A stretch of 64,000 nt of DNA from Pseudomonas farsensis (GTDB lineage: Bacteria; Pseudomonadota; Gammaproteobacteria; Pseudomonadales; Pseudomonadaceae). The stretch is from assembly GCF_014268805.2 (NCBI RefSeq), contig NZ_JABWRF020000005.1, positions 166,020 to 230,019 on the forward strand. Reading direction: 5' to 3'. Within the stretch, counting starts at the first letter, position 1; each line of letters begins with the position of its first letter. Made by a program: the position numbers and the translations under genes. Below are positions 9,020 through 17,645 of the stretch, in pieces. The notes beneath the pieces are model-generated. The model saw only the letters and a list, made by a program, of their open reading frames with translations, did no database searches and was not told the origin of the DNA.

Positions 9020-9499
9020 TCAGATGTTCTCCAGCTCAGACCACTCTTCCTCGGTCATCATCTTGTCCAGCTCAACCAGAATCAGCAGCTCGCCGTTCTT
9101 GTTGCAAACGCCCTGGATGAACTTGGCCGACTCTTCGTTACCCACGTTTGGTGCAGTCTCGATCTCCGACTGACGCAGGTAGACAACTTCAGCCACGCTG
9201 TCGACCAGAATGCCGACCACTTGCTTGTCCGCTTCGATGATGACGATACGGGTGTTGTCGCTGATGTCGCTTGGCATCAGGCCGAAACGCTGGCGGGTGT
9301 CGATGACCGTCACCACGTTGCCGCGCAGGTTGATGATACCCAGTACATAGCTAGGGGCGCCCGGTACCGGGGCGATCTCGGTGTAGCGCAGGACTTCCTG
9401 CACCTGCATGACATTGATGCCGTAGGACTCGTTGTCCAGACGGAAGGTTACCCACTGCAGGATCGGATCTTCGGAACCTTGTGCAGACGACTTTTTCAT
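9020..9499 (-). CDS. cheW: Chemotaxis coupling protein CheW
   Basis: 159 residues from the ATG giving MKKSSAQGSEDPILQW; an in-frame start 5 codons upstream is less likely. The CheW fold is clear: VTFRLDNESYGINVMQVQEV, the hallmark LGIINLRGNVVTVIDTR, and RIVIIEADKQVVGILVDSV. CheW couples methyl-accepting receptors to CheA in polar arrays. It follows parP in the same minus-strand operon and is followed immediately by the DUF2802 gene. Confidence 0.97.
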   Translation of the reverse strand: MKKSSAQGSEDPILQWVTFRLDNESYGINVMQVQEVLRYTEIAPVPGAPSYVLGIINLRGNVVTVIDTRQRFGLMPSDISDNTRIVIIEADKQVVGILVDSVAEVVYLRQSEIETAPNVGNEESAKFIQGVCNKNGELLILVELDKMMTEEEWSELENI

Positions 9500-9567
9500 T
9501 CCCCTATCCCTCAAAATCCGCCTTTGGCGGTGTGCTCGTTGTTAGCCGCGGCAGTAGCGGCGTTGAT

Positions 9568-10473
9568 TCAGTTGGGTTTGCTGTTCATTTGCTTGACCGC
9601 ACCACTGGCGATCAACTCGGCAAGGGCGGCGACATCGAGCAATGCGCACATGTGCTCGATAACCGTACCGGCCAGCCACGGGCGCTGGCCACGCTGGCTG
9701 CGCCACTTGATCTCGCTTGGGTCCAGGCGCAGCGAGCGGCTGACCTGATGCACCGCCAGCCCCCACTCGTAGCCCTGCACCGAAATCACATATTGCAGGC
9801 CCTGGCGGAAGTCATCGCGATAGCGATCGGGCATCACCCAACGCGCCGTGTCGAGCACCTTGAGGTTGCCCGCCTGGCAACTGAGGATGCCGAGGAACCA
9901 GTCCGGCTGGCCGAACAACGGCGTCAACTCCTGGCCAGCCAGGTTGTAGATCGAGCCCAGGCACACCAAAGGCACCGCCAAGGTCAGCCCGGCAACATCG
10001 AACAACAGGCATTCGAACGGTTCGGCAGCCCACTCCGGGCGGCCGTCGACAGTCGCTGGCGGTACCGGTGCGGCGGGCGCCGGCAGGTGCACCTCGACCA
10101 GCGGCGCGACAAGCTCGGCAGTTTGTACGTCGGTGAGTACCGGAATGCTCGCCTCGGCCACTACCTGGGTGTCGACCACGCTGACCACGGGCTCTTCGAC
10201 CGCGCGGGCCGGTGCCAGCACGGTCGGCAATACCTGCGGCTGTGGCTCGGCAAACGGGCGCGGCGCGGCCTGTACCGGCGCGGGGTCGGCCTGGCGGCGG
10301 GCATCGGCTGCCTGTTCTTCGCGCACGGCCGCTTCGAAATCGTCGACCACAGCTTGCGCAACCGGCGCCGCAACGGGTTCCTCGACAGTCTCGGTAGCCT
10401 CTTGCAGCAGGCCATCTAGGTAGGACTGCAAGGCCATCTGCGGCTTGGTGGCGATGTGTGGGGCGCTATTCAT
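9568..10473 (-). CDS. parP: CheW-domain array protein ParP
   Basis: 301 residues: a short N-terminal helix (QSYLDGLLQEA), a long Pro/Ala/Val-rich linker (about 30-150) and a C-terminal CheW-like domain (about 165-290; FECLLFDVAGLTLAVPLVCL). In polar-flagellate bacteria, ParP couples CheA-containing arrays to the ParC ATPase and keeps them at the pole. The start overlaps the stop of the ParA-type gene (ATGA), as expected for a parC-parP pair. The name rests on architecture and gene order; an auxiliary CheW is the alternative. Confidence 0.85.
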   Translation of the reverse strand: MNSAPHIATKPQMALQSYLDGLLQEATETVEEPVAAPVAQAVVDDFEAAVREEQAADARRQADPAPVQAAPRPFAEPQPQVLPTVLAPARAVEEPVVSVVDTQVVAEASIPVLTDVQTAELVAPLVEVHLPAPAAPVPPATVDGRPEWAAEPFECLLFDVAGLTLAVPLVCLGSIYNLAGQELTPLFGQPDWFLGILSCQAGNLKVLDTARWVMPDRYRDDFRQGLQYVISVQGYEWGLAVHQVSRSLRLDPSEIKWRSQRGQRPWLAGTVIEHMCALLDVAALAELIASGAVKQMNSKPN

Positions 10474-11261
10474 CAGGCTACCTGCAATGCAGAACGGTAA
10501 GTGAGCAGGTGCTTGAGCAAGGCGCGGTAGGCGATAACCCCGCGGCTCTTGCCGTCGAACTGCGACGGCGTAACGCCGTTGCGGCTGGCGTCACGCAGGC
10601 GCGTATCCACCGGAATGTAGCCTTGCCAGACCTGCTCGCCATAGGTGTCGCGCACCAGCTTGAGGGTGCCGAGCGAGGCCTGGGTGCGGCGGTCGAACAG
10701 GGTTGGAACAATCTGGTAGGGCAGCGCCTGCTTGCGCGAGCGGTTGATCATGGCCAGGGTGCCAACCATGCGTTCCAGGCCTTTGACGGCAAGGAATTCG
10801 GTCTGCACCGGCACCACCAACTGCTGGCTCGCAGCCAGGGCGTTGACCATCAGCACACCCAGCAACGGGGGGCTGTCGATCAGGGCAAAATCAAAATCCT
10901 GCCACAGCTGCGCCAGACTCTTGGCGATCACCAGGCCCAGGCCGTTCTGGCCCGGCGACTGGCGCTCGAGCACGGCCAAGGCGGTGCTTGAAGGCAGCAA
11001 GGAAATGCGCTGGTCGCTGGTCGGCAGCAGCAGTTGCCCCGGCAAACCGTCGGGCACCACGCCTTTGTGCAGGAACAGGTCATAGCAGCTGTGTTCCAGC
11101 GCATCGGGGTTGTGCCCGAAATAGCTGGTCATCGAACCATGCGGGTCGAGGTCGACGACGACCACACGCTTGCCCGCCTCGGCCAGCAAGCCGGCCAGGG
11201 CGATCGTGGTGGTGGTCTTGCCAACGCCACCCTTTTGATTGGCTACTGCCCAGACTCTCAT
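10473..11261 (-). CDS. parC: ParA-family ATPase ParC (chemotaxis array positioning)
   Basis: 262 residues with a deviant Walker A at the extreme N-terminus (ANQKGGVGKTTTTIALAG), Walker A' VVVVDLDPHGSMT and Walker B DFALIDSPPLLG. The family forms ATP-dependent dimers on the nucleoid or at the pole. Its position between motD and parP inside the che operon marks it as the chemotaxis ParC rather than the chromosome-partitioning ParA, whose gene sits next to parB. It should place chemoreceptor arrays at the flagellated pole. Confidence 0.88.
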   Translation of the reverse strand: MRVWAVANQKGGVGKTTTTIALAGLLAEAGKRVVVVDLDPHGSMTSYFGHNPDALEHSCYDLFLHKGVVPDGLPGQLLLPTSDQRISLLPSSTALAVLERQSPGQNGLGLVIAKSLAQLWQDFDFALIDSPPLLGVLMVNALAASQQLVVPVQTEFLAVKGLERMVGTLAMINRSRKQALPYQIVPTLFDRRTQASLGTLKLVRDTYGEQVWQGYIPVDTRLRDASRNGVTPSQFDGKSRGVIAYRALLKHLLTYRSALQVA

Positions 11262-11339
11262 CGTGCGTTGCTTCCTCCCGGGATGGCCGCCTGCCCTGCC
11301 GGGAACGGTTGAATATTCGGTGACGGGGAATTGACGGCT

Positions 11340-12197
11340 TCAGCCCCCGGTCGACCCTGCTGGCGTGGCTGGTGCACTTTGTGTGCCAGCCCTGCGCAAC
11401 GCAGCATCTGGCGTGGCATTGGCGCTGCCACTGCCGGTCAGGCTGCGGCGCACTTCAAGGTTGCGTGAAATCACCAGCACTACGCGGCGGTTGCGCGCAC
11501 GGCCTTCGGCAGTGTCATTGGTGGTGACCGGCTGGTACTCGCCGTAGCCCACCGACGCCATGCGCCCGGGGTTCACCCCTTCCATGGCCAGCAAGCGCAC
11601 GATGCTCGCCGCCCTCGCCGAAGACAGCTCCCAGTTGGTCGGGTACTGCGCGGTGCGGATCGGCAGGTTGTCGGTAAAGCCTTCGACGTGCACCGGGTTG
11701 GCAAACGGCTTGAGAATATTGGCGACCTTTTCGATGATCTCGAAGGCCACATCGCTGGGCATGGCATCGCCACTGCCGAACAGCAATGCCGAGTTGAGTT
11801 CGATTTCCACCCACAACTCGTTGCCGCGCACGGTCATCTGGTTGCTGCTGATCAGGTCGCCAAAGGCACTGCGCACGTCATCGGCAATGCTCTTGAGCGG
11901 GTCGATGCTGGCCTGGCCAAGGGCTGCGTCGGTCTGTTCGCTGTCCTTGATCAACGGCTCGACCGGTTTTGTCGTCAGCGGCCGCTCATCACCGATAGGA
12001 ATAGGCCTGACACTGCGCTCAGGGTCATTGAAGACCCCGACCAGCGCCTGGGAAATCTGCTTGTACTTGCCCTCGTTGATCGAGGAAATCGAGTACATGA
12101 CCACGAAGAAGGCGAACAGCAAGGTGATGAAGTCGGCGTACGACACCAGCCAGCGCTCGTGGTTTTCATGTTCCTCGGTATGACGACGGCGAGCCAT
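11340..12197 (-). CDS. motD: Flagellar stator protein MotD (MotB-like)
   Basis: 285 residues from the ATG giving MARRRHTEEHENHERW; upstream frame is only motC sequence read in another frame. A basic N-terminus and one membrane helix carrying the proton-conducting Asp (SYADFITLLFAFFVVMYSI) lead to a plug/linker and a C-terminal OmpA-like peptidoglycan-binding domain (VEGFTDNLPIRTAQYPTNWE). MotD with MotC forms the second stator set known in Pseudomonas, important at high load. motC ends 2 bases upstream. Confidence 0.95.
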   Translation of the reverse strand: MARRRHTEEHENHERWLVSYADFITLLFAFFVVMYSISSINEGKYKQISQALVGVFNDPERSVRPIPIGDERPLTTKPVEPLIKDSEQTDAALGQASIDPLKSIADDVRSAFGDLISSNQMTVRGNELWVEIELNSALLFGSGDAMPSDVAFEIIEKVANILKPFANPVHVEGFTDNLPIRTAQYPTNWELSSARAASIVRLLAMEGVNPGRMASVGYGEYQPVTTNDTAEGRARNRRVVLVISRNLEVRRSLTGSGSANATPDAALRRAGTQSAPATPAGSTGG

Positions 12198-12199
12198 GC

Positions 12200-12940
12200 T
12201 TACTCCATGAAGCCTTGCAGCTTCAACTCGATAGAGCGTGGGTTTTCGCCTTCGGCGATCGACAGCAGGCCTTCGAGCAGCATTTCCCGGTAACGCGACT
12301 GGCGCAGGGTCAGCGCCTTGAGCTTGTTGGCAATCGGCAACAGGATAAGGTTGGCACTGGCCACACCATAAATGGTGGCCACGAACGCCACGGCAATGCC
12401 GCCGCCCAGTTGCGCAGGGTCCGCCAGGTTGCCCATCACATGGATCAGGCCCATGACCGCACCGATGATGCCGATGGTCGGCGCGTAGCCGCCCATGCAC
12501 TCGAACACCTTGGCGGCCTGGATGTCGCGGCTTTCCTGGGTAATGAAGTCAACTTCAAGGATGCTGCGGATGGCTTCGGGCTCGGCGCCGTCCACCAGCA
12601 ACTGCAGGCCTTTGCGCGCATAGGGGTCGGGCTCGGCATCAGCCACCCCTTCCAGGCCCAGCAGGCCTTCCTTGCGCGCCGTCAGGCTCCAGTTGACCAC
12701 GCGGTCAATGCCGCCAGCCAGGTCCACCCGTGGCGGGAAGAAGATCCAGCGCACGATCTGCAAGGCGCGCTTGAACGACGACAGCGGCGACTGCAGCAGC
12801 GCTGCCGCCAGGGTGCCGCCGAGCACGATCAGCGCCGCCGGGCCGTTGACCAGCGCGCCGACGTGGCCGCCTTCGAGCAAGTTGCCGCCGACGATGGCGA
12901 CGAACGCCAGGATCAGGCCTATCAGGCTGAGCACATCCAT
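12200..12940 (-). CDS. motC: Flagellar stator protein MotC (MotA-like)
   Basis: 246 residues with four membrane segments: two N-terminal (LSLIGLILAFVAIVGGNLLE, AALIVLGGTLAAALLQS) and two central to C-terminal (YAPTIGIIGAVMGLIHVM, IAVAFVATIYGVASANLILL), split by a cytoplasmic loop that in MotA proteins contacts FliG. It forms the proton channel ring with MotD. The start codon shares one base with the cheB stop (12940), so the two are coupled. Confidence 0.95.
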   Translation of the reverse strand: MDVLSLIGLILAFVAIVGGNLLEGGHVGALVNGPAALIVLGGTLAAALLQSPLSSFKRALQIVRWIFFPPRVDLAGGIDRVVNWSLTARKEGLLGLEGVADAEPDPYARKGLQLLVDGAEPEAIRSILEVDFITQESRDIQAAKVFECMGGYAPTIGIIGAVMGLIHVMGNLADPAQLGGGIAVAFVATIYGVASANLILLPIANKLKALTLRQSRYREMLLEGLLSIAEGENPRSIELKLQGFME

Positions 12941-14073
12941 CAGACGCAGGCCTCGACCAGGTGCTTGCCGATTTCATCCAGGCTGTAGATGGCGTCGGCA
13001 AGGTTGGCTTTGACGATGGCCATGGGCATGCCGTAGATCACGCAGCTGGCTTCATCCTGTGCCCACACGGTGCTGCCGCCCTGCTTGAGCAGGCGTGCGC
13101 CTTCGCGGCCATCGGCGCCCATGCCGGTGAGTACCACCGAGAGCACCTTGTCGCCATAGGACTTGGCGGCCGAACCAAAAGTGATGTCAACGCAAGGCTT
13201 GTAGTTAAGGCGCTCGTCACCGGGCAGGATTTTCACCGTGCCACGGCCATCGACCATCATCTGCTTGCCGCCTGGGGCCAGCAGGGCCAGGCCCGGGCGC
13301 AGTACGTCACCGTCCTCGGCTTCCTTGACGCTGATCTTGCACAGCTTGTCGAGGCGCTCGGCAAAAGCCTTGGTGAACGCAGCCGGCATGTGCTGGATAA
13401 GCACGATAGGCGCCGGGAAGCTGGCGGGCAGTTGCGTGAGCACCCGTTGCAGCGCCACCGGGCCGCCGGTGGAGGTACCGATGGCAACCAGTTTGTAAGG
13501 TTTGCGCTTGGGCGCAGGCGAATGCGCCTGGGCGGGCGCAGCCGCACGGGCGGCAGGTGCCGGCGCGGCTGCGCGCGGGGCCGGGGCGCTGCTGTGCAGG
13601 CTGCTGGCGGCGGCCGGGGTGCTGGCAGCCGGCGCTGCGGCAGGTGCCGGGCTTGAGTAGGCGCTGAAACGGCGGTTGCTGCGCGAGATGGTGTGAACCT
13701 TCTCGCAGAGCATCTGCTGGACCTTTTGCGGGTTGCGCGAAATGTCCTCGAAATTTTTGGGCAGGTAGTCGACGGCACCGGCATCCAGCGCGTCCAGGGT
13801 GACGCGAGCGCCTTCATGGGTGAGCGAGGAGAACATCAGGACCGGGGTCGGGCAACGCTGCATGATGTGCCGTACGGCGGTGATGCCGTCCATCATGGGC
13901 ATTTCATAGTCCATGGTGATGACATCGGGCTTGAGCGACAGTGCCTGCTCGATCGCTTCCTTGCCGTTGGTTGCAGTACCTACGACCTGAATGGTCGGGT
14001 CGGCCGAGAGAATTTCCGAGACACGGCGGCGGAAGAAACCGGAATCATCCACCACCAGGACCTTGACTGCCAT
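12940..14073 (-). CDS. cheB: Protein-glutamate methylesterase CheB
   Basis: 377 residues from the ATG giving MAVKVLVVDDSGFFRRR; a GTG two codons upstream is possible. The receiver domain (1-125) has the phospho-acceptor Asp in DVITMDYEMPMMDG. A long Ala/Pro-rich linker (about 140-190) leads to the methylesterase domain with the catalytic GTSTGGP serine, IQHMPAAFT histidine and GMGADGREG aspartate motifs. It demethylates receptors during adaptation after phosphorylation by CheA. No CheR gene is in the window. Confidence 0.96.
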   Translation of the reverse strand: MAVKVLVVDDSGFFRRRVSEILSADPTIQVVGTATNGKEAIEQALSLKPDVITMDYEMPMMDGITAVRHIMQRCPTPVLMFSSLTHEGARVTLDALDAGAVDYLPKNFEDISRNPQKVQQMLCEKVHTISRSNRRFSAYSSPAPAAAPAASTPAAASSLHSSAPAPRAAAPAPAARAAAPAQAHSPAPKRKPYKLVAIGTSTGGPVALQRVLTQLPASFPAPIVLIQHMPAAFTKAFAERLDKLCKISVKEAEDGDVLRPGLALLAPGGKQMMVDGRGTVKILPGDERLNYKPCVDITFGSAAKSYGDKVLSVVLTGMGADGREGARLLKQGGSTVWAQDEASCVIYGMPMAIVKANLADAIYSLDEIGKHLVEACV

Positions 14074-14118
14074 AAACACTCCATTAAGTGGCGCACCCGC
14101 AAGGGCGCGCCACCAGAA

Positions 14119-16341
14119 TCAAATACGCCGTGCGGCGTAACGCTTGAGCATGCTCGGAACATCGAGAATCAGCGCAATACGGCCGTCACCGGTAATGGTG
14201 GCGCCGGACATGCCTGGCGTTCCCTGCAGCATCTTGCCCAGCGGCTTGATCACCACTTCTTCCTGGCCTACCAGCTGGTCGACCACAAAGCCGATACGCT
14301 GGGTGCCGACCGACAGGATCACCACATGGCCCTCGTGCTGCTCTTCGTGCTCCTGGTTCTGCACCAGCCAGCGCTTGAGGTAGAACAGCGGCAGCGCCTT
14401 GTCGCGAACGATCACCACTTCCTGGCCATCGACCACGTTGGTACGCGACAGGTCGAGGTGGAAGATTTCGTTGACGTTGACCAGTGGGAAGGCAAACGCC
14501 TGGTTGGCCAGCATCACCATCAGGGTTGGCATGATCGCCAGGGTCAGCGGCACCTTGATGACGATCTTCGAACCTTGGCCTTTGGCCGAGAAGATGTTGA
14601 TCGAGCCGTTGAGCTGGGAAATCTTGGTCTTCACCACGTCCATGCCGACACCACGGCCGGACACGTCGGAGATCTCGGTCTTGGTCGAGAAGCCCGGGGC
14701 GAAGATCAGGTTGTAGCAGTCCGACTCGCTCAGGCGGTCGGCTGCATCCTTGTCCATCAGGCCTTTTTCAACGGCCTTGGCACGCAGCACGCTTGGGTCC
14801 ATGCCCTTGCCGTCATCGGAGATCGACAGCAGGATGTGGTCGCCTTCCTGTTCGGCCGACAGCACCACTCGGCCAGTGCGGGCCTTGCCAGACGCTTCAC
14901 GCTCGTCCGGCATCTCGACACCGTGGTCGACCGCGTTACGCACCAAGTGGACCAGCGGGTCGGCCAGGGCCTCGACCAGGTTCTTGTCCAGGTCGGTCTC
15001 TTCGCCGACCAGCTCCAGGTTGATCTCTTTCTTGAGCTGGCGCGCCAGGTCGCGAACCAGACGCGGGAAGCGCCCGAAGACCTTCTTGATCGGCTGCATG
15101 CGCGTCTTCATGACCGCGGTCTGCAGGTCGGCAGTGACCACATCGAGGTTGGACACGGCCTTGGACATGGCCTCGTCGCCGCTGTTCAGGCCCAGGCGCA
15201 CCAGGCGGTTACGCACCAGCACCAGTTCGCCGACCATGTTCATGATCTCGTCCAGGCGTGCGGTATCGACCCGTACGGTGGTTTCCGCTTCGCTGGCACC
15301 GTGTTTATCGCCAGCAGGTGCCGGGGCGCGGGCCGGGGCTGCAGCAGGCGCGGCGGCGGCGGCAGGTTTGGCAGCTGGGGCCGGGGCCGGTGCTGGTGCG
15401 CCAGCCGGTGCCGGCTTGGCTTCAGCCTTGGGCGCTGCGGCTACCACTGCGGCGGCAGGCGCTTCGGCGGCAACGGCGTCAGCGGCAAATTTGCCTTTGC
15501 CGTGCAACTGGTCCAGCAGCGCTTCGAATTCGTGCTCGCTGATTTCGTCACCGCTGGCGGTGGCGCCAGCAGGCGCTGCGCTTGCAGCCGGCAGCGCGTC
15601 AACGGCGAAGGTGCCTTTGCCGTGCAACTGGTCGAGCAGCGACTCGAACTCGTCATCGGTGATTTCATCGCTGCCAGCGGCCGGGGCGGCAGCGGGAGCG
15701 CTGGCCACGGCGGGTGCCGAGAACTGGCCTTTGCCGTGCAACTGGTCAAGCAGCGATTCAAACTCCGAATCGGTGATCTCGTCACCTTCGGCGCTGACTG
15801 CCTGGCCCTGCGCCTGCTCGCTTTGGGCAGCTTGGGCCTTGACCGCGTCGAGCGAATCGAGCAATTGCTCGAACTCGGTGTCGGTGATGTCCGCCTCAGC
15901 AGCGGCCTCGACCACAGGTTCAGGCTCGACCACAGGTGCAGGTGCCGCGCTACCCGGCTCGGCAAGGCGCGACAGCGCCGCCAGCAGCTCACGGGTAGCG
16001 GGGGTAACCTGGGTGCGCTCGCGCACCTGGCTGAACATGCTGTTGACCGTGTCGAGTGCTTCGAGCACCACGTCCATCAGCTCGGCGTCGACCCGGCGCT
16101 CACCTTTGCGCAAGATGTCGAAGACGTTCTCCGCGATATGGCAGCACTCCACCAACTCGTTGAGCTGAAGGAAGCCGGCGCCCCCTTTAACAGTGTGGAA
16201 ACCGCGGAAAATCGCATTGAGCAAGTCCGCATCGTCCGGTCGGCTTTCCAGCTCGACCAGCTGCTCGGACAAAAGCTCGAGGATTTCGCCGGCTTCTACC
16301 AGGAAATCCTGAAGGATTTCTTCATCGGCGCCGAAGCTCAT
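14119..16341 (-). CDS. cheA: Chemotaxis histidine kinase CheA
   Basis: 740 residues. The N-terminal HPt domain has its phosphorylated His at residue 49 (FHTVKGGAGF). Between about 150 and 290 are four copies of an acidic motif of the form EITDxEFExLLDQLHGKG, followed by an Ala/Pro linker. Then come the dimerisation domain, the ATPase domain (NAVDHGVEMP; DDGKGMD; GRGVGMDVV) and a C-terminal CheW-like regulatory domain. CheA phosphorylates CheY and CheB. The repeat-rich linker is where the ParC/ParP-binding region has been placed in polar flagellates, fitting the parC and parP genes downstream. cheZ is 12 bases upstream. Confidence 0.97.
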   Translation of the reverse strand: MSFGADEEILQDFLVEAGEILELLSEQLVELESRPDDADLLNAIFRGFHTVKGGAGFLQLNELVECCHIAENVFDILRKGERRVDAELMDVVLEALDTVNSMFSQVRERTQVTPATRELLAALSRLAEPGSAAPAPVVEPEPVVEAAAEADITDTEFEQLLDSLDAVKAQAAQSEQAQGQAVSAEGDEITDSEFESLLDQLHGKGQFSAPAVASAPAAAPAAGSDEITDDEFESLLDQLHGKGTFAVDALPAASAAPAGATASGDEISEHEFEALLDQLHGKGKFAADAVAAEAPAAAVVAAAPKAEAKPAPAGAPAPAPAPAAKPAAAAAPAAAPARAPAPAGDKHGASEAETTVRVDTARLDEIMNMVGELVLVRNRLVRLGLNSGDEAMSKAVSNLDVVTADLQTAVMKTRMQPIKKVFGRFPRLVRDLARQLKKEINLELVGEETDLDKNLVEALADPLVHLVRNAVDHGVEMPDEREASGKARTGRVVLSAEQEGDHILLSISDDGKGMDPSVLRAKAVEKGLMDKDAADRLSESDCYNLIFAPGFSTKTEISDVSGRGVGMDVVKTKISQLNGSINIFSAKGQGSKIVIKVPLTLAIMPTLMVMLANQAFAFPLVNVNEIFHLDLSRTNVVDGQEVVIVRDKALPLFYLKRWLVQNQEHEEQHEGHVVILSVGTQRIGFVVDQLVGQEEVVIKPLGKMLQGTPGMSGATITGDGRIALILDVPSMLKRYAARRI

Positions 16342-16353
16342 TAAACGTGCTCC

Positions 16354-17142
16354 TTAAAAACCCAGGCTGGACAGCAAATCGTCAACATCGTCCTGGCTGG
16401 ACACGACGTCTTCACGCTTATCGGCATGAATCTGCGGACCTTCACCCCGAGTTGGATGTTTTTCTTCATCTTTTTCAGCACGCAGCTGCTCGTGGTCATG
16501 TTCGATACCGGCAAACCGGTCGACTTGACTGGCCATGAGCACGAGCTTGAGCAGGTTGCTTTCAACTTCGGTAACCAGCGCAGTGACGCGCTTGATCACT
16601 TGACCGGTGAGGTCCTGATAGTCCTGAGCCAGGACTATCTCGTTGAGGTGGCCGGCGACTTTCTGGTTACCTTCAGCGCTATGCGTCAGGAAACTGTCGA
16701 CACGCTTGACCAACTCACGGAACTCCGTCGCTTCCACTTCGCGGCGCATGAAGCGCTGCCAGTCGGTGGACAAGCTGCGCGCCTCGCTGGCCAGGTCGTT
16801 GAGCACCGGGGTGCACGCCTCGGCCAGGTCCATGGTGCGGTTGGCCGCGCCTTCAGTGAGGCGAACCACATAGGAGAGGCGCTCGGTGGCGTCAGTGATC
16901 TGCGACACTTCCTCGGCCTGCGGCGTTGCCGGGTCGATATGGAAGTTGACGATTGCGCTGTGCAATTCGCGTGTGAGCTTGCCGACTTCCTGATACAGCC
17001 CGCGGTCGCGGGTCTGGTTCAGTTGGTGGATAAGCTGCACGGCATCACCGAACCGGCCGCGCTCGAGGCTCTCGACCAGTTCCTGGGCATGCTTCTTCAG
17101 GGTCGTTTCAAACTCACCCAAAGAGTTGTTGGTTGACTCCAT
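16354..17142 (-). CDS. cheZ: CheY-phosphate phosphatase CheZ
   Basis: 262 residues, mainly long helices forming the CheZ four-helix bundle. The active-site glutamine region is VLAQDYQDLTGQVIKRV (about 165-180). The extreme C-terminus DDVDDLLSSLGF is the amphipathic CheY-binding peptide. CheZ removes phosphate from CheY and sets signal lifetime. It lies between cheY and cheA with short spacers (22 and 12 bases). Confidence 0.95.
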   Translation of the reverse strand: MESTNNSLGEFETTLKKHAQELVESLERGRFGDAVQLIHQLNQTRDRGLYQEVGKLTRELHSAIVNFHIDPATPQAEEVSQITDATERLSYVVRLTEGAANRTMDLAEACTPVLNDLASEARSLSTDWQRFMRREVEATEFRELVKRVDSFLTHSAEGNQKVAGHLNEIVLAQDYQDLTGQVIKRVTALVTEVESNLLKLVLMASQVDRFAGIEHDHEQLRAEKDEEKHPTRGEGPQIHADKREDVVSSQDDVDDLLSSLGF

Positions 17143-17164
17143 TGCTTGCGCCCCCTGACGTGGC

Positions 17165-17551
17165 TCAGCCGTTGACGCGTTCGAAGATCTTTTCGATCTT
17201 TTCTTTCAGCGCCTGGGCGGTGAAAGGCTTGACCACGTAACCGTTGACGCCGGCCTGGGCCGCTTCAATGATCTGCTCGCGCTTGGCTTCGGCGGTCACC
17301 ATCAGCACGGGAAGGTGCTTGAGGCGCTCGTCGGCGCGCACTGCGCGCAACAGGTCGATACCGGTCATGCCAGGCATGTTCCAGTCGGTCACGAGGAAGT
17401 CGAAGTTCTCGCTATGGAGCATCGGCAGTGCCGTGTTGCCGTCATCGGCTTCCTTGACATTGGTGAAGCCCAGATCACGCAACAGGTTCTTGATGATCCG
17501 CCGCATCGTCGAAAAGTCGTCAACGATGAGGATTTTCATGTCTTTGTTCAA
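17165..17551 (-). CDS. cheY: Chemotaxis response regulator CheY
   Basis: A single receiver domain with conserved acidic pair (LIVDDFSTMRR), phospho-acceptor Asp in FLVTDWNMPGMTG (residue 56 from the TTG start, 52 from the ATG), switch Thr (MVTAEAKRE) and Lys (VVKPFTAQ). Two starts are possible: TTG at 17551 has GGAGG five bases ahead, while the ATG at 17539 (124 residues, the length I recall for P. aeruginosa CheY) would leave 17 bases to that site. Spacing favours the TTG. Phospho-CheY binds the flagellar switch. Confidence 0.95.
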   Translation of the reverse strand: MNKDMKILIVDDFSTMRRIIKNLLRDLGFTNVKEADDGNTALPMLHSENFDFLVTDWNMPGMTGIDLLRAVRADERLKHLPVLMVTAEAKREQIIEAAQAGVNGYVVKPFTAQALKEKIEKIFERVNG

Positions 17552-17574
17552 TTAGACCTCCAAGCAGTCTTTAA

Positions 17575-17594
17575 CGCGCTCGGCGCCGAGCGCG
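17575..17594. other. 20-bp perfect palindrome between fliA and cheY
   Basis: CGCGCTCGGC is followed directly by its inverted complement, 23 bases before the TTG start of cheY and 51 bases past the fliA stop. It could be an RNA stem separating fliA from the che genes or a regulatory protein site. It has no U-tract, so a terminator is not claimed. Confidence 0.45.
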
Positions 17595-17645
17595 CGCTCA
17601 ATCAATTCGGCACTACAAAAATAAACGACTGCACTGAACCTGGGT

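Noticed and set aside
13693..16344. Plus-strand open frame of 883 codons opposite cheA and cheB
   Set aside because: It is the antisense shadow of high-GC coding sequence; composition is His/Gln/Val-rich without family features, and cheA/cheB on the other strand are certain.
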